NCBI GenBank assembly: GCA_965237965.1
Contig: CBDEGT010000003.1
Location: 1,116,001 to 1,180,000 of the forward strand
Reading direction: 5' to 3'
DNA from: UBA2988 sp965237965
GTDB lineage: Bacteria > Gemmatimonadota > Gemmatimonadetes > Longimicrobiales > Gaopeijiaceae
Length of the DNA: 64,000 bases
Under the pieces are notes generated by a model. The model was not told the DNA's origin. It ran no database searches and saw nothing but the letters and a program-made list of their open reading frames with translations. Shown one piece after another: positions 53,565-61,631 of the stretch (position 1 is its first letter; every line of letters starts with the position of its first letter). Position numbers and translations under genes: made by a program.

Positions 53565-56054
53565 TCAGTTCCCCACGAGGTTGACCCGCATGTACCAGAT
53601 ACGACCCGCAACGCCGTACGGGGACTCGCTGGGATAATCCATCGACCAGAGCTGTGCGACGGCCTCGCCCGGAAGCTGATTGGGGAGTCTGTCGAACAAG
53701 TTATTGGCACCCAATCCCACCAGAATCCGGTCGCCCACTTGGAAGGTGACCTCCATGTCTGCGATCGCTGCCGCACCGATCGTAGTGGGCTCCCCGAAGA
53801 TGAATGGACTCGTCATGGCACCGATGTGATTGACGCTGAACCGGGCACCGATTCCACTGGCCAAGCGAACATCGACGCTGGCCCCGATCCGGCGGCCCGG
53901 CTGAGCCTCTTCAATCAAGGTCCTCTGGGTCTCGCCGATGAAGTTCTCGTTCCGGTTGGCGGTGATCTCCGTGCTGTTCTGGTGCAGGCTCGCCGAGAGA
54001 TCCATTGCACCCCAATCCATCCCCCGCAGACGCCAGCTTGCGACGACGTCAAGCCCCTGCGTCCGCGTATCGATGGCGTTCGTCCAGAAGGCCACGGCAT
54101 CCACAGGGCGCCCTTGGAACTGGGCTCCGGCACGGAGCCCGCGGCTCTGGTTCAGGTTCTGGGTAAGCGCGATCGCATCGGCCACCGCAACGCGGTAGTA
54201 GTCGGCTGTGAAGAGGAAGCCGTTGTCGTTGGAATAGACGAAACCGCCCGTCAGGCTGAACGACGTCTCGTAGTTCAGGGAGCAGGCACCGAAGTCGGCG
54301 CAGGCGACCGGGTCACCCTCGGGCAGGAAGCCGGTGCTCTGCAATCCTTCGTCGCTGCCCACGAAACCGATCGTGTTGAATCCAAGCTGGGGAAGGCGTG
54401 GCGCCCGAAAGCCGGTCGAGACGGCAGCGCGAAGCGCGGCCCCCGACGCTCCCAGTCCCACGCGTCCCGCCACCTTGCCGGTAAGCGAGCTACCTGCGTC
54501 GGAGTAGTTCTCGAATCGGAGGGCCCCGTTCAGCGTCGTTTCATCGGTCGGACGCAGCTCCATGTCCACGTAAGCCCCGAAGCTGTTGCGATCCCGTTCG
54601 CTCAGCGACGCCGACGTGGGGCTGTAACCGGGATATCCCTGGAATCCGCAACTGGCGATCACCGACCCGTCGGCATTCAACTGATGCGCTGCGGGGAAGC
54701 TTCCCGGGGTATCACTGGGTCCGCAGGCCCACGACGCACGGTCGCCCGACTCCATCCAGTACGAATCCCGCCGGAACGCGCCCCCGAAAGCCAGGAACGC
54801 GGGCGTCGAGCCCGCCTCGATCTCCCGTGCGGCATCGGCGTTGAGCGTCCACTGCCGCACGTTCAGCCCGCCGCTGAAGACGTTCGTCGGTCCCGCGTTG
54901 GCGGCGATCGATGCCCCGTCGGCTCCCGGGTTGCCCGCCAGGTACTCGGCCGCGTAGGACGGGTTGATCGAATTGGCGGCGCTGAAGGCGAAGCGTCCCT
55001 CCCCGTAACCGACGCTCAGGTCTCCGGCCCACTCACCCATGTCGCCGCGCAACCCCGCCACGGCCGACTTGTCGGTGAGGTCGGACTCCTCGAGCGGGAA
55101 GAACCCGTCCGGATAGACGTAGCTGACCGTGCGGGGCACCCAGTCGGCCTTTCGATACAGGCCGTCGGAAACCGCTTCCCGACCGGAGTAGCCACCGAAA
55201 GCGTAGAGCTCCGCCGATTCGCCGACCGGCAAGACTGCATTGGCCATGAAGCCGGCACCCTTGTAGTCCGGCTCGCCATTGCGCTGGAGTTGAATGACCT
55301 TCCCCCCGTCCGCGCACGGGCCGTAGGAAGCATCGGGACCGAAGCAGGTCGGTGCGGCCCCGGCCCGGTTCGTCACCTCCTGCCTCGCTGCCTCGATCGT
55401 GATGTTCAGGAAGCCGCGGCCCAGGGGAACCCCTGCATTGGCGGACGTGAGCAACCGCAGTCCGTCACCGCGCGAAGTGCGACCCAAGTAGGTGGCGGCG
55501 TTCACTCCGCCGGCATCGTCCTTGAGCACGATGTTGATGACCCCGGCGATCGCATCGGAGCCGTACTGCGAGGCCGCCCCTTCGCGCAGGACTTCGATGC
55601 GCTTGATGGCGTGCACGGGAATCGCGCGAAGGTCGGTGCCGGTCGTCCCGTAGCCGGACACCGCAAGCAGCTTCGCGAACGCGACGCCGTGACGCCGCTT
55701 TCCGTTTACTAGCACGAGGACCTGGTCGGGGTTCATGCCGCGAAGGGTCGCCGCGTGAAGGGCTGCCCCGTCACCTGCGGAGAACCGGGTGGAGTTGAAG
55801 GACGGTGCGATCTTACCGAGCACCTCGGCCAGATCAACCTCCCCCAACCGCGCGATTTCTTCGGACCCGTAGATGTCCACGGGAACGGGGAGCGTCGCCG
55901 GGTCGGCCACACCTGCACGGGAGCCCACCACAACCTCGATTCCTTCGAGAGCATAGATGGTCTCCGGCTGCTCCTGAGCCGATGCCGTCGCACTCGCGAC
56001 CGAGGCATTGCCAAAGGCAGCTGCCAGTAGCACGGTGCTTGCTCTGATTCTCAT
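53565..56054 (-). CDS. TonB-dependent outer-membrane receptor
   Basis: An 829-residue receptor. ATG 56054 gives a signal peptide (RASTVLLAAAFGNASVASAT ... QEQPETIY); the frame is open further upstream but without sense. The plug domain shows LPVPVDIYGSEEIARLGEVD, GMNPDQVLVLVNGKRRHGVA, IKRIEVLREGAASQYGSDAI, AGVINIVLKDDAGG. The C-terminal 22-strand barrel has the expected alternating strands, for example FLFTADYYRVAVADAIALTQ and VGDRILVGLGANNLFDRLP, and ends MRVNLVGN rather than in the canonical Phe. It imports a large ligand such as a siderophore or glycan with TonB energy. An IS256 copy lies 216 bp upstream. Confidence 0.92.
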   Translation of the reverse strand: MRIRASTVLLAAAFGNASVASATASAQEQPETIYALEGIEVVVGSRAGVADPATLPVPVDIYGSEEIARLGEVDLAEVLGKIAPSFNSTRFSAGDGAALHAATLRGMNPDQVLVLVNGKRRHGVAFAKLLAVSGYGTTGTDLRAIPVHAIKRIEVLREGAASQYGSDAIAGVINIVLKDDAGGVNAATYLGRTSRGDGLRLLTSANAGVPLGRGFLNITIEAARQEVTNRAGAAPTCFGPDASYGPCADGGKVIQLQRNGEPDYKGAGFMANAVLPVGESAELYAFGGYSGREAVSDGLYRKADWVPRTVSYVYPDGFFPLEESDLTDKSAVAGLRGDMGEWAGDLSVGYGEGRFAFSAANSINPSYAAEYLAGNPGADGASIAANAGPTNVFSGGLNVRQWTLNADAAREIEAGSTPAFLAFGGAFRRDSYWMESGDRASWACGPSDTPGSFPAAHQLNADGSVIASCGFQGYPGYSPTSASLSERDRNSFGAYVDMELRPTDETTLNGALRFENYSDAGSSLTGKVAGRVGLGASGAALRAAVSTGFRAPRLPQLGFNTIGFVGSDEGLQSTGFLPEGDPVACADFGACSLNYETSFSLTGGFVYSNDNGFLFTADYYRVAVADAIALTQNLNQSRGLRAGAQFQGRPVDAVAFWTNAIDTRTQGLDVVASWRLRGMDWGAMDLSASLHQNSTEITANRNENFIGETQRTLIEEAQPGRRIGASVDVRLASGIGARFSVNHIGAMTSPFIFGEPTTIGAAAIADMEVTFQVGDRILVGLGANNLFDRLPNQLPGEAVAQLWSMDYPSESPYGVAGRIWYMRVNLVGN

Positions 56055-56271
56055 GTCGGTAGGCGCCTCGCTTGAGTGAGATTCTCCGTTGCTAAGAATA
56101 GACTTCGATTCTCGGCACGGGAAGAATATCGGGTTGTTGGGTCCGGCTGTTGGGACGACCCGTCCTGCACGGGTGAAGCCTGCCGCCGTAGGTGCCACCG
56201 GCGCACTGCAACGTGGGGTGGTTCGCACAGTAGGTTGTAAGCGTAGTCCTCGATGGCCAGAGAAGCTGTCC

Positions 56272-57718
56272 CAACCGTAGTTGAAGGTTCCTGATTAGGG
56301 GGGAAAGAAAAGTGGTGGCCCCGGGGGTCCCGGGCCGATAGGCTCGGGTAGGCAAAACCCCAACACGGAGCCACCACGATGAAGAGAACGTACGAGGTAA
56401 GGGATCGGGCGGACAAGCGCGCGATCAGGGAGTTCCTGAAGCGGGAGGGGCAGTTTCTGCTTCCGATGCTTGAGCTCGTGGAGCAGACGGAGGTCGCGAT
56501 CGACGAAGTCATCCAGGTGATGGGACGAGCGACGATCGAAGCGGTGCTGGAGATGAGCGCCGAGGGTGTGGCAGGCGTGAAGCAGGCAGGTCGGTCACGA
56601 GCGGAAGACGACACGGCGTGGTATGGCCGGCAGGGTGGTGTGGTTTACCTGTCGGACCGGAAGGTGCGTGTGGAGCGGCCACGGCTCAGGCGCCGGGGCG
56701 CCGGGGAGGGTGGCGAGGTCGAGGTGCCGGCGTACGCAGCGATGCGGAGACCGGGCGCCGTGGCGGATCGGATGCTCGAGGTCCTGATGGCGGGGGTGAG
56801 CACGCGGAAGTACGGCCGTGTGATCGGTGAGATGGCCGACACGGTCGGGGTGAGCAAGTCGGCGGTAAGCCGTGAGACGGTCGAGGCCTCGGAGCGCGTG
56901 CTGAAGGAGCTGATGGAGCGCCGGCTGGATGCGTGGGACCTCCTGGTGATCTACCTGGACGGGATCCGGATGGGCTCGCACCACGTGCTTGCTGCGATAG
57001 GCGTGGACTCAGACGGAAAGAAGCACGTGCTGGGCGTGAGGGAAGGAGCGAGTGAGAACGTCGAGGTGACCAGCGCGCTCCTGGAGGATCTGGTCGAGCG
57101 CGGCCTGGACCCGGGCAGGCGGCGGCTGTTCGTGATCGATGGCTCGAAAGCGCTCAGGAAGGCGATCGAGAAGGTGTTCGGCCAACGTCACCCCATCCAG
57201 CGCTGCCGCAACCACAAGCTCCGCAACGTGCTGGGTCATCTGCCGAAGGATCAGCATCCTCAGGTGAAGGCGGCGTTCCGGGCGGCGATGAAGCTGGACG
57301 CGAAGCAGGGCGAGCAGAAGCTCGAGCAGCTCGCCCGATGGCTCGAGCGCGACCACCCCTCGGCCTCGGCCAGCCTGCGCGAAGGCCTCAGCGAGATGTT
57401 CACGATCAACCGGCTCGGCCTCCCGCCGCGGCTGAGGAAGCGCCTGGGCTCGACCAACCTGATCGACAGCACCCACTCGGGCGTAAGACGGAAGACCCGC
57501 AGGGTGACTAACTGGAAGAACGGAGCGATGGCGCTGAGGTGGGCTGCGGCCTCGTTCGTGGAGACCGAGAAGAGCTACCGGAGGATCATCGGCTACGACC
57601 AGCTCTGGATGCTCAGAGCCCACCTCAACGACCATGAACCGGTTGCCGAAATGAGAAACGCAGGCTAACCAGGAGACTCCCCGGAGCCACCACCTTCAAC
57701 TGTCAGCGGGACACTATC
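56272..57718 (+). mobile_element. IS256-family element, type A, copy 2
   Basis: About 1.45 kb with the same ends as copy 1 (GAAGCTGTCCCA left, GATAGTGTCCCGC read inwards from the right). Unlike copy 1 there is no target duplication: the 8 bp on the left are TGGCCAGA and on the right CCGGGCCC, so one flank was rearranged after insertion. Confidence 0.85.
56379..57668 (+). CDS. IS256-family transposase, type A copy 2
   Basis: A 429-residue protein colinear with the one at 2452-3741, with substitutions such as RDRADKR for TERADKR, YAAMRRPGAV for YTAMRRPGAV and RIIGYDQLWML for RIIGFDQLWML. All catalytic segments (IYLDGIRMGSHH, RRRLFVIDGSKAL, CRNHKLRNVLGHLP) are intact. Confidence 0.92.
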   Translation: MKRTYEVRDRADKRAIREFLKREGQFLLPMLELVEQTEVAIDEVIQVMGRATIEAVLEMSAEGVAGVKQAGRSRAEDDTAWYGRQGGVVYLSDRKVRVERPRLRRRGAGEGGEVEVPAYAAMRRPGAVADRMLEVLMAGVSTRKYGRVIGEMADTVGVSKSAVSRETVEASERVLKELMERRLDAWDLLVIYLDGIRMGSHHVLAAIGVDSDGKKHVLGVREGASENVEVTSALLEDLVERGLDPGRRRLFVIDGSKALRKAIEKVFGQRHPIQRCRNHKLRNVLGHLPKDQHPQVKAAFRAAMKLDAKQGEQKLEQLARWLERDHPSASASLREGLSEMFTINRLGLPPRLRKRLGSTNLIDSTHSGVRRKTRRVTNWKNGAMALRWAAASFVETEKSYRRIIGYDQLWMLRAHLNDHEPVAEMRNAG

Positions 57719-57813
57719 CCGGGCCCATGTGCTGGCGGAAATATTCGCCTCGCTGATTGAGCCTGATCCCGGGTCCGCAGTGAAGGATGCTCGGCAGGTC
57801 AGTGCCGTAGTCG

Positions 57814-58050
57814 CAGCTATGGAGAGGTTCGATGGGCTACTCCGACGTTGCCACCGTCCTGCAGAGTGGGAACGTGATCGTTTCCACCAAATCGGATCGT
57901 CCCGACGAGGTCGCCGGCGCCATACGGAGGTTGCTCAGCGACGAGTTCGACGTCAACGTTCCTGCGTCGTCCGCACGGCGAGCCCGCCAAGAGCTGCGAT
58001 CAGGCCGGCGCTGATTCTCCCAGGGCTGCAGGCGGAGTGCTCACAGCTCG
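57814..58050 (+). pseudogene. DUF1697-family protein fragment
   Basis: The frame after ATG 57832 reads GYSDVATVLQSGNVIVSTKS, DRPDEVAGAIRRLLSDEFDV, NVP, the well conserved N-terminal half of DUF1697 proteins (YxxVRTxLQSGNVVF ... LAAAIxxxFGxxVPVVVRT). The first ~25 residues (usual start MxxYVALLRGINVGG) are missing. After NVP a frameshift turns the expected VVRTAS into another frame. The product's function is not known in the family. Confidence 0.65.
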
Positions 58051-58387
58051 AGCGCGGCGGAATCCCGCTCGGCCGGTCCCCGTATGGAGCTTCGTTTTCG
58101 GCGTGACTATGATGTCTCCATGAACAGCTTCCGGATGTCGGTGACGGTGCTCGCGGTGATGCACGCGGTCTTCGCCGGCTTCACGGCCATGGTGGGTGCA
58201 TTCGCGAACGGTGGAGACGTCTGGCAACGGCTGCTAGTGGTCCTCATGCATCCGCTTGGCGCTGCGGGCGTGCTCGTGCTCGTGTTGCGGCCCCGCCTCG
58301 CCACGACGACGGTCGTTGCTCTAGCGGCACTCCTGACAGCGAACGTGATGGCCGACCTGGGCCTTGCGCAACTAGGGCCTGTTAACG

Positions 58388-58768
58388 CTATCTGAGAGCC
58401 TCGACGATGAGCGCAAAGTGGATGAAGGCCGTGAACATCACGTCGAGCTTGTCAAAGCGGGAGAAGATTCTTCTGAAGCCTTTGAGTCGCCGAAATAACC
58501 GCTCTATTTCGTTGCGACGGCGATACATGATTCGATCGTACTGCCACGGGCTAACACGGCCCTGTTTGGGTGGCACGACCGGCGTAAACCCCAGCTCCAA
58601 CACCAATTGCCGTGTTTCGGCCCCCTCGTAGGCCCGGTCCATGATCATCGACACAGTGGAGTGTACCGGCTTCAACATGCGTAGCAGTTCGCGTCCTTCG
58701 GGTGCGTCGTGGTTGTGGCCTGGCGATAGCGAGAAGGTTATCGCGGTTCGAGCATCTGCGGCAACCAT
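58388..58768 (-). CDS. IS5-family transposase, OrfB part (copy 2)
   Basis: Residue-for-residue the same as the OrfB at 35814-36194, with the second catalytic Asp in MDRAYEG and the Glu in RRRNEIERLFRRLKG. Needs the -1 frameshift from orfA to form a complete transposase. Confidence 0.9.
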   Translation of the reverse strand: MVAADARTAITFSLSPGHNHDAPEGRELLRMLKPVHSTVSMIMDRAYEGAETRQLVLELGFTPVVPPKQGRVSPWQYDRIMYRRRNEIERLFRRLKGFRRIFSRFDKLDVMFTAFIHFALIVEALR

Positions 58769-59145
58769 ATGAATCTTGGTGGTCCAGCCTCCACGCGACT
58801 TCCCGATGGCCTGCGGGCCGTTTTTTTTAGCGCGCCGGTGCCATCAGGGTGCACTTTGACGATCGTACTGTCGAGCGACAGCGCTTCGATCTTGATCCGG
58901 ATGATCTGCTCGTCCTGCAGGGCCGCAAAGACACGATCCAGCACACCTGCCCTGGCCCAGCGATTCATTCGGGTGTAGATCGTATGCCAGTTACCGAAGC
59001 GCGCAGGCAACCCGCGCCACTTGCAGCCGTGCTCGGCCACATACAGGATCGCGTTAAGCACTTCGAGATTGGAGAAGCTCACATTGCCGCGCTGACGTGG
59101 AAAGCAAGCCTCTATCCGACGATATTGGGACTCTGTGATTTTCAT
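58738..59145 (-). CDS. IS5-family transposase, OrfA part (copy 2)
   Basis: Same protein as at 36164-36571. The A8 slippery run lies at 58821-58828 (minus strand). Both copies preserve the slippery site and frames, which suggests that they are functional. Confidence 0.9.
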   Translation of the reverse strand: MKITESQYRRIEACFPRQRGNVSFSNLEVLNAILYVAEHGCKWRGLPARFGNWHTIYTRMNRWARAGVLDRVFAALQDEQIIRIKIEALSLDSTIVKVHPDGTGALKKTARRPSGSRVEAGPPRFIWLPQMLEPR

Positions 59146-59310
59146 AGCCCCAATATAATACAAATGGGCCTTTAGTGTTAACAGGCCCTAATAGCCGCGG
59201 GCCGCGGGCAGGGTGATTCGGGACTGGCACTGGCCTTCGCGGTGGTTCCGGTCATCGGAGTGGTCTACGCGCTGGCGCTGCTGTGCACGGCCCGCGGAAC
59301 GGCTGAGTAA

Positions 59311-59879
59311 GGCGCGGTCCGGCACTGGAGACACGCTGGAGCCGTTGGCGCAAGCCGTGCTCGATGGTTCAGCTCGCCGGAACAATCCGAACCCTCTGCG
59401 CTGAGCCCTGTTCGGTCATGGTCTCGCGCTCAAAAATCGTGTTTCCTGCTTCGAAGCCCTGACTCGTAGACACCTCCACTGGAGGGATCCGGATTCACCG
59501 TGCCGCCGAGAGTGAATCGACCGTACTGAACGTACTTGACCTCATGCTACCAGGTCCGGATTCCCGCTGTTTGATGCCGTTTTCCCACTATTTCAGTACG
59601 GTAGAATCAGATATAGTCCAACGGCAAGTGCGGCAGATCGTGCAGTCCCAGTTAGACTTAGACGATTCCTTGCCGTAATTCATATCCTCCGGCGTACGCC
59701 TGAGCAGCATTCGCTTCTCCTGTCCGTGCATGGCGCCTCCGCCCAAGGGGTCGAAGACGCCGAAGCTGTGAGATCGCCCCCGACCGCCAGCGCGATCCCA
59801 GGGGCAGCGAATCAACTGCCAGGTGTCCGATTTTCAGCCGCCGGAAGTGTCAGATTTACGCCCGCCGCTAACACAAGGG
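59311..59879. other. Intergenic, no gene recognised; IS end-like sequence at right
   Basis: No convincing coding frame. Around 59818-59860 the pair TGTCCGATTTTCAGCCGCCG and AGTGTCAGATTTACGC looks like the short repeats of an IS21-type end, immediately before the truncated IS3 orfB. The part between about 59400 and 59700 is lower in GC and unassigned. Confidence 0.4.
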
Positions 59880-60659
59880 GGCGCTCCGAGGTGATATCGT
59901 GCGACTCGCGAGTCGATTCGGCCGCTACGGCTACCGACGCGTCACGGACATGCTCCGCATCGAGGGCTGGGGGGTGAACCACAAGCGGGTGGCGCGGATC
60001 TGGAGGCAGGAGGGGCTGAAGGTGCCGGAGCGGCAGCCGAAGCGAAGTCGGCTGTGGCTCAACGACGGATCGTGCATCCGGCTGAGGCCGCTGTATCGGG
60101 GCCACGTCTGGTCGTACGACTTCGTGGCCGCGAGGACGCACGACGGGCGTGCGCTGAAGCTGCTGACAGTGCTGGACGAGCACACGAGGGAGTGCCTGGC
60201 GATCGTGGTGGCTCGCAAGATCCGCGCCCACGACGTGCTCGAGGTGCTGGCCGATCTGTTCGTCCGACACGGGTCTCTCGAGTATCTGAGGTCGGACAAC
60301 GGACCGGAGTTCACCGCGAAGCTCGTGCGGCGGTGGTTGGGGCGCGTGGGCGTCGAGACGCTCTTGATCGAGCCGGGCAGCCCGTGGGAGAACGGCTACA
60401 ACGAGAGCTTCAACGGCAAGCTCAGGGACGAGCTGTTGAACGGGGAGATCTTCTACTCGTTGGCGGAGGTGGCCGTGCTGGTTGAGCAATGGAGGCGCGA
60501 GTACAATAGCGTCCGACCCCACAGCGCCTGCGGCGGCTTTCCCCCGGCCCCTGAGGCGATTAAGCCGTCGCCCTGGTTCCTGAGGATGCCCGTCCTTCAC
60601 GGTCCTCCACAGGTGCTGGAACTAACATAGGATGTGGTACCGCTCTTGGGGGCAGGTCA
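59880..60659 (+). pseudogene. IS3-family OrfB transposase, 5'-truncated, with IS right end (copy 4)
   Basis: Begins at the same region as copy 3 (GGGGGCGCTCCGAGGTGATA) and reads through to the stop at 60630 without frameshift: VRLASRFGRYGYRRVTDMLR, WSYDFVAARTHDG with the first Asp, YLRSDNGPEF with the second, ENGYNESFNGKLRDE with the Glu. It lacks orfA and the first ~60 orfB residues. The right terminal repeat ends at 60659. Confidence 0.85.
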
Positions 60660-60671
60660 AGGGAGGTGGGC

Positions 60672-61521
60672 ATGCGGGTGGCGGTGAAGATCGAGTTGCC
60701 GGAGGCCGACCGGAAGAAGCTGGAGCGGTGGGCGACGTCGCGAAGCGTGGCGGTGCGGTTGAGGGAGCGGTCGCGGATCGTGCTGCGGGCCTCCGAGGGC
60801 CTGACGAACAAGGAGATCGCGCGGGAGCTGGGGATCGACACGAACAAGGTGAGCCGGTGGCGCAGGCGGTACGCGGGCGAGGGGTTGGAGGGGATAGAGA
60901 AGGAGCATCCCCGGGGCGGCAACCACGGAGGGAAGGACTCGCGCGCGCAGGCGGAACTAAGGCGCAAGATGATCGAGTGGGCGACGCACTGGTCGTGCCG
61001 CTCGCTGGCGCGGGAGTTGGGGACCTCTCACAGCTTCGTGCACCGGGTGTGGCGCTCCTGCGGCTTGAAGCCGCACCTGGTACGGACGTTCAAGCTGAGC
61101 ACGGATCCGCGTTTCGAGGAGAAGCTCATCGACGTCGTGAGCCTGTACCTCGATCCGCCGGAGAACGCGGCGGTGTTCAGCTTCGACGAGAAGAGCCAGA
61201 TCCAGGCGCTGGACCGGACGCAGCCGGGGCTTCCCTTGAAGAAGGGCCGGCTGGGATCGAACGCCAGGGGCGGATCTTCCTGCACTTCACGCCCACGAGC
61301 ACTTCGTGGCTCAATCTCGTCGAGCGCTTCTTCTCCACCCTGACACAGAAGCGGATCCGCCGCGGCGTGTTCACTTCCGTCGCCCACCTTGAACGATGCC
61401 TGAAAGACTATCTTTGAGACATACAACCATAGTCCGAGGCCGCTCGTCTGGACCAAGTCGGCCGCCGAGATCCTCGAGAAGGTCGACCGGGCCCGGCAGG
61501 CCATGGCCGCTGCCGCCTGTT
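60672..61521 (+). pseudogene. IS630-family transposase, internally deleted and frameshifted
   Basis: From ATG 60672: an N-terminal HTH (RVAVKIELPEADRKKLERWA, ASEGLTNKEIARELGIDTNK, VSRWRRRYAGEGLEGIEKEH), the second HTH (CRSLARELGTSHSFVHRVWR) and the start of the DDE domain with AAVFSFDEKSQIQALDRTQP (first Asp). After LPLKKGRLG a deletion removes the middle with the second Asp. The end appears in another frame, FLHFTPTSTSWLNLVERFFS, TLTQKRIRRGVFTSVAHLER, CLKDYL. An extra T near 61416 shifts it again before ETYNHSPRPLVWTKSAAEIL. Confidence 0.85.
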
Positions 61522-61631
61522 AACCCACCATGATGTTTAGGACACTACACTAGCGGTGGAGCGCTCCGGCTCGAAGAAGGACCATGACAGCGCTCAACGC
61601 AGACGACGATTGGCTCCTCCGTCCGCCGCGA

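Larger units (their letters stand above)
58375..59188 (-). mobile_element. IS5-family element (IS427-like), copy 2
   Basis: 814 bp, same ends as copy 1 apart from GTTAACGCT for GTTAACACT at the left end; TA on both flanks. The insertion site in the middle of a membrane protein proves both the boundaries and the 2-bp target duplication. Confidence 0.95.
58120..59310 (+). pseudogene. Small four-helix membrane protein interrupted by IS5
   Basis: The 5' part (58120-58374) encodes MNSFRMSVTVLAVMHAVFAG, FTAMVGAFANGGDVWQRLLV, VLMHPLGAAGVLVLVLRPRL and ATTTVVALAALLTANVMADL. The IS5 copy (58375-59188) plus its TA duplication then intervenes. Removing the IS and one TA makes the reading frame continue exactly, LGLAQLIAAGRGQGDSGLAL, AFAVVPVIGVVYALALLCTA, RGTAE, stop at 59308-59310: 124 residues and four transmembrane helices. 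The gene is therefore a recently interrupted host gene that precise excision could restore. Family unknown. Confidence 0.85.

Noticed and set aside
59588..59815. 75-codon minus-strand frame with CTICRTC
   Set aside because: No ribosome site, no conserved pattern beyond two Cys pairs, and it lies in otherwise empty sequence beside an IS end.
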